A stretch of DNA of 64,000 bases, taken from Fonsecaea monophora (taxonomy: Eukaryota > Ascomycota > Eurotiomycetes > Chaetothyriales > Herpotrichiellaceae). Numbering within the stretch: position 1 is the first letter of the stretch; every line of letters starts with the position of its first letter. Both the position numbers and the translations under genes were made by a program. Below the pieces are notes generated by a model. It did not search any database and had not been told where the DNA came from. It saw only the letters and a list, made by a program, of their open reading frames with translations. Location of the stretch: the NCBI RefSeq assembly GCF_001642475.1, contig NW_019174001.1, positions 62,001 through 126,000 on the forward strand. Reading direction: 5' to 3'. Below are positions 1 to 8,883 of this stretch, piece after piece.

Positions 1-108
1 GCCGAAGGTCGCTACGACTTTGTTAGCACCAATCTCAATCAGCTGGTGACAGTACGACCGGAGAGCTTCCGCGACTGGCTTCTGCGTGTATGGTCATCCG
101 CTACTTGA
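1..108 (+). CDS. 3' end of a probable NmrA-like/SDR NAD(P)-binding protein
   Basis: The window opens inside an open frame that runs 35 codons to a TGA at 106-108. The visible C-terminus contains YDFVSTNLNQLVTV followed by RPESFRDWL. This resembles the last helix pair of fungal NmrA-like and related extended short-chain dehydrogenase proteins, which typically end in a (F)V-x-D-(x)n-G-x-P-x-x-F-x-x-W pattern. The start and the Rossmann fold lie outside the window, so the family call rests only on this tail. The next gene on the same strand is an enoyl-reductase-like dehydrogenase about 0.9 kb away. Confidence 0.4.
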   Translation, partial: AEGRYDFVSTNLNQLVTVRPESFRDWLLRVWSSAT

Positions 109-1003
109 GACACAATGCAAGGAGAAAAGGCTCGACCGAGGAAAGACTCGTTGAAGGGTTACATTATTCTCGTATACAGTGTGAGATCTTGGGCCGGGTG
201 TGGGAGACTGTTTCGCCAATAAGGACTCGACTTTCCACAACCAGTCGACATACGAGGCTCTTTTCTACATGTGGACGCCACCGAGCCAATAGGCCGACCA
301 GGACCTGCAAGCTGCCAATGATGCACTCCAGAAACGGCTTTTGGATCGAGGCCCGTTGCAGAAGGACAAGCTCTTGGAGTCAGCAGAGGACATGTCTCCG
401 TTGTCCCTTTGATCGAGTCAGGGCACGACGAACGGCCGAGGTAATAATGTTCAGAGAGGTTTTGATCGACTCCACCACTACAACAATCCCGCCACACCGA
501 ACCACCCAGAGCCACATTTGGAACCTCTTAGGTGCTTGGGACAAACTGATTCCCCTCGCCCATCGTCCATTTCCTGGTTCGCCATCACCCAGAAGCGGCA
601 CTTCTCATTAACAATTTGCTTACTCAAGCCTATTCTACTCCGGTGGGGGATCATTCGTTCCGGTTCTCGCGACCGTACACTTTTGTCCTTGTCGGCTTCT
701 ACCAGTGTGTTTTAGATATTTAGGAATTAATGATATCATGAGAACGTCATCCCTTTCTATCGCCTTTTACCTTTGAACATAGCACGCACGTATAGTCCTC
801 TCAACCTTCTACACTTTTAGATACTAGCAACCGGAGTCACCGGGTACCTTTTTAAACTCTATCCTCTCAGAGACCAGGTAGGGCCGTGTCTATCTCACAG
901 GAAACCACCCTCCAAAGAGAGCATCAACTCGTGCTGACAAACGTGACTAAGAGAATTCCTTCGACGCAAGGCCCAAACCGTAACTCGACAAGGAAATTCC
1001 AGG
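109..1003. other. Intergenic, probable promoter of the enoyl reductase gene; possible degraded coding
   Basis: No intact gene is visible. On the plus strand one frame from about 185 to 410 reads like protein but is broken by stops at about 294 and 410, so it could be decayed coding sequence or chance. The part from about 720 to 1003 is probably promoter and 5' leader of the next gene. Confidence 0.4.
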
Positions 1004-2208
1004 ATGAAGGCTGTCATTATCAAGGGCAACGAGGCCTACCTCGACCGGGACCGACCCAAGCCCAAACTCCGCGACGACTACATCCTCGTCAAGACGGTCG
1101 CCGTGGCCCTCAACCCGACCGACTGGAAACACGCCACCTTCGGCCTCGCCGCCGACGGGTGCCTCTCGGGGTGTGACTTCTCGGGTGTCGTCGAGGAGGT
1201 CGGCCCCGCCGTGACCAAGTCCTTCTCCAAGGGCGACCGTATCGCCGGCGTCGCCCACGGCGGCAACGCGGTGCAGCCCGAAGACGGCGCCTTTGCCGAG
1301 TACGTCGTGGCTAAGGGTGACGTGCAGGTCAAGATCCCGGACTCACTGGGGTTTGAGGCCGCGTCTACCTTGGTCCTGGGCATCACCACCGTCATGCAGG
1401 GCCTGTATCAAAAGGCCCTGAAGCTCAATTGGCCCACGGATCCGATCAAGGACAAGACCTACGTCCTCATCTATGGTGGGAGCACCGCCACGGGGGCTTT
1501 GGGTATTCAATTCGCAAAGTTGTAAGTACTACTCTACTCTACTCTGCTCACATACACCCCCACAAATCATCCTCGCTGTTCACACCACCACCACCACCAC
1601 TCATAGCATCCTCATCAAAATAAAACCTGACTACCCTCCCTCTCCATCCACTTTTTCTAACCCTACCAAACAGGTCCGGCTACACAGTCATTACGACCTG
1701 CTCGCCCCGCAACTTCGAGTACGTCAAGTCCCTCGGCGCGAGCGACGTCTTCGACTACAAGGACGCGGAGGCGCCGGCCAAGATCCGCGCCCTGACGGAC
1801 AACAAGCTCACGCTCGCGTGGGACACGATCAGCGAAGAGTCGAGCGCGCGGTTCTGCGCCGACGCGCTGTCCAGCTCCTCCACTCCCGGCGTTCTCAAAT
1901 ACGGCTCCATCCTCCAGGCCAAGTCGCCCCGGGCTGAAGTCGAGAGCGTCACCACGCTCATGTACACCATCTTCGGGGAGCCCTTCACGTTCGGGCCGCA
2001 GCAGATCCCGGCCGTGGACGAGGATTTTGCGTACGCGAAGAAGTTTTTGGCAATGGTCGAGGACCTGCTCGCGCAGGGCAAGTTGCGGCCGCACAAGGAG
2101 CGGGTCGGCAAGGGTGGGTTGGAGGGCGTCTTGCAGGGCCTGCAGGACATGAAGGACGGGAAGGTCAGTGGGGAGAAGCTGGTGTATTTGGTCGAGGAGA
2201 CTCCGTGA
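1004..2208 (+). CDS. Zinc-less MDR dehydrogenase, trans-enoyl reductase-like (ToxD/LovC family)
   Basis: Two exons, 1004-1521 and 1674-2208, give 350 residues, the usual length of this family. The intron starts GTAAGT at 1522 and ends CAG at 1673; splicing joins LGIQFAK to LSGYTVITT in frame. An N-terminal GroES-like domain (about 1-130) includes the LNPTDWKH and GCDFSGVVEEVG segments. A Rossmann NADPH domain follows with GGSTATGALGIQ (about residue 160) and SLGASDVFDYKD. No structural or catalytic zinc cysteine cluster is visible, as expected for quinone/enoyl reductases. Relatives such as LovC reduce enoyl intermediates on polyketide synthases, but many stand-alone fungal members have unknown substrates. 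No PKS is in this window, so the substrate is unknown. The ATG at 1004 is the first in frame after an A-rich leader. Confidence 0.85.
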
Positions 2209-2749
2209 TGGATGGATATCTCATCAGGGTTGGGTCAGTCTGTTCGACCGTTGACCTTGACCTTGACCCTGGCACTTTGCCATATCGTCGCCTTTTCCAC
2301 CGGTAGAACAGGGCTAGTATGCTATGGCAACACTGGCCCCAAAGATCCGCTAAATACCATCCGTGTACATCGCCCAGCCCATCCATTGCCCCTTCAAATC
2401 TCCTCCACCCGAGACTCACTCAACTCCTCTCGGGGCTGGTATGCTTCAAATCAAATCAGCGGAAGAAAATACCAACAATATCACCACGTGTTGAACCGGG
2501 GAAATGACACCACAGAGCCCGCCTCACCAAGCTGTTGTTAAAGAGGCATTGGACCAAAGAAGATATGCCCGCTCGCCCTTCTATGATTGCCCAACACGGA
2601 GCTTCGCGCTCGACGTATGCAAAGAAGGACATAACGCCCGTCTAAATCCCGTAATGTCATCATGATGCTCGAATCACCATAGCCCATTTGCCTGCCCATG
2701 TAATTCGGACCATTTCTATCGTCTCTCACAACTCCAAGGCCCCCAATTT
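2209..2749. other. Convergent 3' intergenic
   Basis: Lies between the convergent enoyl reductase and Cld1-like genes. Only a short TTGACC repeat (about 2251-2269) stands out. It presumably holds both 3' UTRs. Confidence 0.5.
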
Positions 2750-4633
2750 CTACCTCAAATTCTCTCGACCCCTTAAAAACCGTCTCCGCACATCTTCCAT
2801 CTCAGCGAGGATCACCTCGTTAAAGTCGTCTGGATTATCAAGGTATAGATGATGTCCTGCGTTCTTGATGATGACAACCTTCGCAGACCCGTGGTCCTGA
2901 TGTCTCTCTTCGGACGAAGTGGCAGCCAAAGCGCGACTCGTTTCAGCGTCGATCTTCTTCTTGGCAGCGTATCCTCCTGAGACGTCCATCCAGTCGTTTT
3001 CACCATACATCAATACGACTGGGATCCCTTTTTCTCTCGCGACATTTTGTGAAGCAGAAGCCAGTGTAGACGAAGTAGTTTCGTTTTGCGCGGCTGAAGT
3101 TGATCCTGGGAACTGCTCCAACTGGCCTTGCTCATTGACCTCGTGTGTCGAAGCTGTGAGAGGTTGTCTTCCCACAGCCCCAATCCGTCGGATCAAAGGA
3201 CTTCTTGCAAATGCTCCGGGAGCCAAAATATAGGCGAGCGCATATTCCCCACTACCTCTGAGCCGAAACAAAGAGTAACTGTAATCATGTAACGCGAGGG
3301 CTTCTTCCGGGGGCAGATGTGAGAAGCGACGAGACGTCCACCCCGAGACAAGGCGCGGACCCAAAGGACCGGACCACCGAACAAAGCTGAACGGGGAGAT
3401 GTTTGCGTCCCAGAGATAGGTGAGCCATTTTGGTAGAGGGCGACGCGGCGCAGGTGTTGAGGTCTCGTCCGAAGACGAGTTTTCTGCTGAAGAGGTGTCC
3501 CGCACTGGGAGGCGGTTGGGGTTCGGTTTCTGCTTCGGTTGCGCTTCCTTCTCTGCCTTCTTGCGACCATTGAATAGTTTGTTGTTGTCAGTGGTCTCTT
3601 GATCCTGCGTGACTTCATTCTGTGCCGTTGAATCTGGCGGCGGCGGCATAGCTGCATGCGTGGCGTAAGGATCCTCTGGTATTCCTACAGGACTGGCGAG
3701 AATCAATTTATTCAGTCTGCCAGGATATTTCAGCGCATAACACACAGCCATATAGCCTCCCATGCTGTGCCCCATAAGCGTCATCTTGTCAATTTTCTTC
3801 TTGACTCGCCACTCCTCCAATGAGTCGATGAACCAATCCTCCGCCTCGGTTATTTGTGCTTCTCTCGTCTTGGATTTTAACTTGAATGGCGGTCTCGAGC
3901 TGCGGCCCATGCCCAGCATATCCAAAGCATAGAGTTGCCACCCTGGCGCCCGGGAAAGAGGCTCAAAGTTCTTGTAGAAGAAACCTAGACCTGCCCCATA
4001 GCCGTGCAGTATGACCAGGTTATGTTCCGGATCGCCTTCTTCGGGGACATTGCGCACAACAGAGAACTCGTTCAATGCGCGGTTCTTCCCCGAGAGAGGG
4101 ACGAGGCGAGAGTGCCACGTTCGAGGGCCGTGCGGATCTGAGATCGGGTCTGTGAAGGTGGTGGCTTCTGGCGAGGCGGTCTTGTCTATGGCGACGGTAG
4201 AGTTGGTCTGTGAGGGTGGCGCAGAGCCTGTTTTTACATGTGTGGGGGGTTGCTGCAAATGTGGAACAAATGAGAGCACTCGGTGTTCTGCTTGAGCAGC
4301 GGGGAGAGCGGACCACCACTGTGAGAATCCTTGTTTGTACGACAGAGGGAAAAGGCCCTCGATGCGAGATCGTCGTGGGTTCTCAGCATTGGCTCGCTGG
4401 GAGGCGAGGGGACTCTGCTGGGTTCGAGATTGCACTTCGCTGTCTGAGTCGGCCGCCGAGATGGAGGCAGACATGACGGGCGGATGGTGGGAGGTGGGAG
4501 GCAGATTGAGGTCTTCAGGATCGGTTGTGAGAGGGGGGGATGTGATTGAGGACTGGAACCGACGAGCGTAAATGATGGGAGATCGGGGAGCTGCCTCTAG
4601 GAGCGGAAGGGCTGAGGGAAGCGTTCGTCTCAT
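2750..4633 (-). CDS. Alpha/beta hydrolase, Cld1/ABHD5-type (cardiolipin deacylase-like)
   Basis: A single exon of 627 codons. The frame stays open six codons further 5' but only to a TTG; the first ATG is at 4633 and begins MRRTLPSALPLL followed by RSPIIYARRFQSS, a basic amphipathic stretch like a mitochondrial presequence. The hydrolase fold starts near residue 200 with the oxyanion motif HGYGAG (210-215), then the nucleophile elbow GHSMGG with Ser290. The C-terminus has the family motif H-x(4)-D as HHLYLDNPDDF, supplying the catalytic His. Yeast Cld1 removes an acyl chain from cardiolipin before Taz1 remodelling; ABHD4/5 act on other acyl lipids. A low-complexity insert (about 335-400, KEAQPKQKPNP, SSSDETS) splits the cap region. 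Substrate is inferred from family and targeting. It is divergent from SPO7 and shares its upstream region. Confidence 0.8.
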   Translation of the reverse strand: MRRTLPSALPLLEAAPRSPIIYARRFQSSITSPPLTTDPEDLNLPPTSHHPPVMSASISAADSDSEVQSRTQQSPLASQRANAENPRRSRIEGLFPLSYKQGFSQWWSALPAAQAEHRVLSFVPHLQQPPTHVKTGSAPPSQTNSTVAIDKTASPEATTFTDPISDPHGPRTWHSRLVPLSGKNRALNEFSVVRNVPEEGDPEHNLVILHGYGAGLGFFYKNFEPLSRAPGWQLYALDMLGMGRSSRPPFKLKSKTREAQITEAEDWFIDSLEEWRVKKKIDKMTLMGHSMGGYMAVCYALKYPGRLNKLILASPVGIPEDPYATHAAMPPPPDSTAQNEVTQDQETTDNNKLFNGRKKAEKEAQPKQKPNPNRLPVRDTSSAENSSSDETSTPAPRRPLPKWLTYLWDANISPFSFVRWSGPLGPRLVSGWTSRRFSHLPPEEALALHDYSYSLFRLRGSGEYALAYILAPGAFARSPLIRRIGAVGRQPLTASTHEVNEQGQLEQFPGSTSAAQNETTSSTLASASQNVAREKGIPVVLMYGENDWMDVSGGYAAKKKIDAETSRALAATSSEERHQDHGSAKVVIIKNAGHHLYLDNPDDFNEVILAEMEDVRRRFLRGRENLR

Positions 4634-5387
4634 ATACAGGACATTCACCAAGTGAGGTAAGGGGAAGAAGGTAATCTATTTCAAGGACATGTATAGAAGT
4701 CTAGCATTAGCCGCTGATGTCGCGTAGGCCAGGCAGAAGCATTAATGCACAATAAAAGCGAAATGAGCGTAAAGGGGGCCCCCAGAGGCAGCGATAGATC
4801 CGAGATACAGGAAGTAGAATTCTTCGCTTTTTTCCCGATTTCCCTCAACGCCGACATCATAGACGCGGATGAAGCTGCAGGGCAAGGAGGCACCAGAGGG
4901 TCAGATCAGCCACTCGGATTGCAATTCAGCCGGCTTTGCCCTCAATGCCCCCCCTGTCAACTGCCCGCCAACCCACTAAACACCCAGTCAAATGCTCCCA
5001 CCACATGCAGCCCGGAGTTAACACTTGATCATTCTCCAACTGACACACCTTCGTCCGTTCTTGTGCAGCCCGAGTGTGACAAGGTTGCAAAGTCCCCAAA
5101 ATTGCTCCTGTGATTATTACCTCAAGTTTCAAGAAATCTTGGTGCCTGGCGCTCGTCATCTCCTGCAGGAACCATCATGCGAGCATCCTGACTCGAACCG
5201 CACTCCCCGATCAAAGCCTCGTCACTCCGCTCCAGTCACCCGAAGCGCATTGCACCACCCTCTTTGCGAGCTTGATGGTATAGCGGTAGACGAACAATAG
5301 CCCAAATAGCATCTCACATTCTCCATGGAACTACACTAATCTACACCGAACAACGTCTTTGCTTGTCCCGCCACGACATCCTCGAAG
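4634..5387. promoter_or_regulatory. Shared divergent promoter of the Cld1-like gene and SPO7
   Basis: 754 bp separate the two divergent ATGs, so both promoters must lie here. No convincing coding frame is present. I did not find an obvious TATA box or repeated element. Confidence 0.55.
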
Positions 5388-6974
5388 ATGGCCTCGCCCG
5401 AATCCCGCCTCAATCAAATAGTTAAAGGTGCACCCACGACAGACATCCGACCACTGCCCTCTGCTCCACTCCATTCTCTAGGAAAACAGGCCTCCGAGCA
5501 GTCTTCCCTCGATCCTCTTCTAGCCACCTTGCCCTCCTCGCCTCCGCAGATCTACTTGAACCTCCTGATTCTCGAGTCGTCCCTGCGCGCACAGTATCTA
5601 CACCTTGTCTCCCGCCGTCGGTTGAACACTTTCTTCCTCCTGCTGCTGGCTGCTTGGAACAGCCTTTTCTTCTATGCTCTCTTCCTGCGTCCTCGAGAAG
5701 ATGGCACCGGCCTGGGTGGCTCTGTGTACTGGGTCGTGGAAACGTCGGAGAAACTCGCCTTGATGGGTGGTATTGTCACGGTTCTCCTTGTTTGGGGCAC
5801 AGGACAATGGGAAAGAGGCATCCGCTGGCCCCGAAAATGGCTAGGCACAACAAACAGAGGTTTGAGGGGTTTCAACCTCCGCGTAGTAAGGATTCGGGGA
5901 AAGTTCTGGAGGGAGATGCTCGGCCACCTCTCCTTCTTACTACCCTTTGGGCTTTGGCGCGAAGCAGGAGGCTCAGATTGGCATCTTGTCGAACACGAAA
6001 ACGGCCTGGTGATCGAGGAAGATCTCGCCAAGGGAGGCGACGCCATCATGCTTCTCTTGCTCCCAAAGTCCTTCTCCCCAGAGTTTCGGGAGAACTGGGA
6101 AGATTATCGCACAGAGTATTGGGAAAAAGAGAACGAGCGGAGGGCAGGACTAAGGAGAAAGTTAAATACTCTCAGGAGAGCAAAGGCAAAGGAGGCGGGA
6201 GGCTGGAAATGGTGGACAGGTGCTTGGCGACTACAATCATCTAGACATCATGGCCAGAGACGGCATCATGATCTGGAGAAACATCCCCACTTGCAACACG
6301 CCGGGACAGGCTCACACCGTGCCAGCCTATCAGAAAGGGAGGGTGGTGCGCACACTCGAGGATTGAGTGGTACAGCCAGCAAGAGAAGGAGCACCAACCT
6401 CGACTCTGAATCCACGCACAGCCGAAGCAGACAATCATCGCGCTCTTCCACGCCACATCTTGAGTTTGACGTGTCCGCTGACCGGCCTTTTTCTGAGAGA
6501 ATGAGGAGAGGAAGCTCGGTGAGTAGCACAGCCAGCATCAGAAGGAAGCCGGCAAAAGACGGACGCAGAGACAAAGATGGGACTCGAGAACGTGGAGGTG
6601 ACGGCACGCCTCTTGGAACTCCGTTACTGAGTCCGTTGACCAGCGCCAGCGGAGAAGACGATAGGGAAGAACGAAGGCGCAGAAGGAGGGAGCGGGAAGC
6701 CGTTCGCAAGCAGAAAGAGGAAATGGAGCGGGAGAGGGAAAAAGGCAGAGAACATATACAGGAGGAAGACTTCCAGAAGACAAAGAGCAAGATCAAGCAG
6801 GAAGCCGCCGCCAAACACGAGTTCAAGGCCGAGAACAACAATGGGAACGGAGCGGACGAAAGCAGTGTTCCCAATACACCGAAGATGGAGCACGGGTTCT
6901 CTCTCGACACGGCGGCGACCATTCAAGCCGCTGAGGGCGATACGAAGCCCAACACCGGGTCGAATATGGCTTGA
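5388..6974 (+). CDS. SPO7: Spo7, regulatory subunit of the Nem1-Spo7 phosphatase
   Basis: An intronless gene of 528 residues. The conserved Spo7 core covers about 45-235: PPQIYLNLLILESSLRAQY, a first membrane segment FFLLLLAAWNSLFFYALFL (about 83-101), a loop with VYWVVETSEKLAL, a second membrane segment (about 124-140), then the cytosolic block WPRKWLGTTNRGLRGFN and HLSFLLPFG. In yeast, Spo7 anchors the catalytic subunit Nem1 in the ER/nuclear membrane. The pair dephosphorylates the phosphatidic-acid phosphatase Pah1, controlling membrane versus storage lipid synthesis. The C-terminal 290 residues are fungal-specific, disordered and charged, with an Arg/Glu-rich probable coiled coil (about 420-480); yeast Spo7 is only about 260 residues. 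A PAP2 phosphatase gene lies convergently 3'. The start ATG lies just before the conserved core and is the first in frame. Confidence 0.9.
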   Translation: MASPESRLNQIVKGAPTTDIRPLPSAPLHSLGKQASEQSSLDPLLATLPSSPPQIYLNLLILESSLRAQYLHLVSRRRLNTFFLLLLAAWNSLFFYALFLRPREDGTGLGGSVYWVVETSEKLALMGGIVTVLLVWGTGQWERGIRWPRKWLGTTNRGLRGFNLRVVRIRGKFWREMLGHLSFLLPFGLWREAGGSDWHLVEHENGLVIEEDLAKGGDAIMLLLLPKSFSPEFRENWEDYRTEYWEKENERRAGLRRKLNTLRRAKAKEAGGWKWWTGAWRLQSSRHHGQRRHHDLEKHPHLQHAGTGSHRASLSEREGGAHTRGLSGTASKRRSTNLDSESTHSRSRQSSRSSTPHLEFDVSADRPFSERMRRGSSVSSTASIRRKPAKDGRRDKDGTRERGGDGTPLGTPLLSPLTSASGEDDREERRRRRREREAVRKQKEEMEREREKGREHIQEEDFQKTKSKIKQEAAAKHEFKAENNNGNGADESSVPNTPKMEHGFSLDTAATIQAAEGDTKPNTGSNMA

Positions 6975-7287
6975 AGCTCAATGCTGGAGAGGAATGGTAA
7001 CGGATTTCAATCTGATGATGTGCTTTTCCGGCAGAGACGTCCTCTGAGATTCGTGTCGCCTTGAATGTGCTCTGATGTCCACATGGTCCCTGGCCTGAGA
7101 TGACGATAGAAATGCCGCCCAAATGTGTAAACGTGAAAATGTGTAAAAGGTTCGTTGTTATACCGTCTCTTCGGTGCCGACCATCTCAATGTTCCCTTAA
7201 CCCTCCCAGCAAAACCATAAGGCGCTCGCTCTATCCGCATGATACTCAACCCTCAACATAAAGATGCGACTAGCTTCTCGCCGGTTG
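6975..7287. other. Convergent 3' intergenic
   Basis: 313 bp between the stop codons of SPO7 and the PAP2 gene, which converge. It contains no gene and presumably carries both polyadenylation regions. Confidence 0.5.
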
Positions 7288-8458
7288 TCAGTTGCGAGCA
7301 TCCATCTCTGGCTCATTCCCTGCGTGGCTCTCGCCTCGCGTGCCTCGCCCATGACGAGTCGACCTTCTCGATTCGACGTCGACCGCTGTGCCATCAGTCC
7401 AAGACACCCTCTCCAATCCCACATGGTGTTCCTTGTCTGACTCCGCGTCCACTACCCTCCTCAATCTTCTCCCTAACCTGGGTCTCCAGTTCATCCTCGC
7501 ATCGAGCAACCCTCTAAAAGCAATCCTGTACCCCAATACCGCGGTCAAACAGCCAATCGCCGCACCGAACAAGCAATCGTGCGCAAAGTGGTGGTATCCC
7601 AAGACGAGCGTGCTCGAGATGTAAGTCGCAAACAGGATAGGCATGAGCACCAAAATCATGCGCCAAAACCCCCTTTTCTCAGGCTTAGAGGCGTCGCCGA
7701 TGTGAAGATGGGCAAAAAGATAGATCGAGAGATACCCCATCCCTGCAAACGCAATTTCACTGTGTCCTGACGGAAATGACTGTAGCGCGTTGTCAATGTC
7801 TTTGGGGTTGCCTGTGCAGACATCTCCTGCACGGTACATCATCCCGTTGTATCCAGATCCGATCAGCCTGTCTGGCACTACCGGAATGCAGACACTTAGG
7901 AAATGTGGTCGGAGTCCCCCAATGAATTTCTTCAGAATGACTTGGAGACATGTCCCCGTCACCAGTGAATATAGGAGGCCCAGAGTAGCAGAGGAGAAGT
8001 CTGTGAAGGACCGGGCGAAGGTTTGAGAAAGGAAAATCACTGCAAGAGGCACGAGGCCGCAGAGAAGACCTGTGAGAAGTGAGGAGAATATAGGCGTCAC
8101 ATACGGATAGCCGATCAAGGGATTATAAGTGGCACCGTCAGGGGTAAGGAGTGGAAATAGATGATGCGGACGGGTAGGAATGATCCAAATCTGTGGTTGC
8201 TGGTCAGCGCTGGACATTGAACCGACAGGCATATATTTAATGCATACTTACCGCTCCCGTAATGCCCGCGATGGCAAGGACACAAACAACGTCGAGCCAG
8301 TGGTCCAGGAAGAAAGCCTTTGAATACTGTCCAAGCCGTGGAAGTGTTGTCTTGTCTGGCTTCAAAACTGTTGCAAAAGACCTGATGCGTGACGCAAGCG
8401 GCATGCGTGGTCGATAATGATATTTCTGCTGTGGATGGTCGCCGTAATGCTGCTCCAT
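7288..8458 (-). CDS. PAP2-family lipid phosphatase (Dpp1/Lpp1-like) with altered third motif
   Basis: Two exons, 8458-8252 and 8190-7288, give 369 residues. The 61-base intron has donor GTAAGT and branch-like CTGACC before its CAG. Six hydrophobic segments are visible. Motif 1 is K156-x6-R163-P164 (KKFIGGLRP) and motif 2 is PSGH (209-212, in FPSGHSEIAFAG), both intact. Motif 3, normally S-R-x5-H-x3-D, reads STLVLGYHHFAHD: His270 and Asp274 remain but the arginine position holds Leu or Thr. Family members dephosphorylate phosphatidic acid, diacylglycerol pyrophosphate or lysophosphatidate at the lumenal face. The missing arginine makes activity uncertain. The C-terminus (about 295-369) is basic and disordered. 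It converges on SPO7, which controls the other phosphatidic-acid phosphatase route. Confidence 0.82.
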
Positions 8459-8883
8459 ACCTGATCAATGCTTCCCAAAAGCTGATTTTTGCCAACATGT
8501 GACTGATCGGGCTGCAGAAAAGGAACGCAATAAGAGCAGTAGCGATACCGAGACGATAACAAATTGACAAACCCCGAGCGATCCAGATTTCTCCGTTTGT
8601 CAAGCAGTGACCAGCCCAACACGGTTCAGGATCACCTGCCGCAAGTAGGCCTTCTTGAACCCGGTCGTACCTACTGATACTTGGCAGATTGCGGGGCATT
8701 TCAGTTGCTAACATGCCTCTGTCCAATATTATACGCAATCGCAAATACAGAGAAGTATTTGGTGGTGTCGAAAAGCACATTGGCCGTCTCCGGAATGCTG
8801 AAAGTTCCTGGCTGCTGTCGACCTGCTCTTCGCTGGTCACCGGCTCCGTGGACTTGTTCAATGCACTGTCGCCATGCCAGGGC
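8459..8883. promoter_or_regulatory. Upstream region of the PAP2 gene, 3' side of the SET gene
   Basis: Both flanking genes are on the minus strand, so this holds the PAP2 promoter and the SET gene 3' UTR. Open frames here have no supporting features. Confidence 0.4.

Noticed and set aside
2750..4651. Start of the Cld1-like protein at 4651
   Set aside because: That codon is TTG; the first ATG is 4633 and directly yields a mitochondrial-type presequence.
6266..6922. 218-codon hydrophobic minus-strand frame with apparent membrane segments
   Set aside because: Antisense of the Arg/Glu/Lys-rich Spo7 tail; reversed charged codons give Leu/Ser-rich artefacts.
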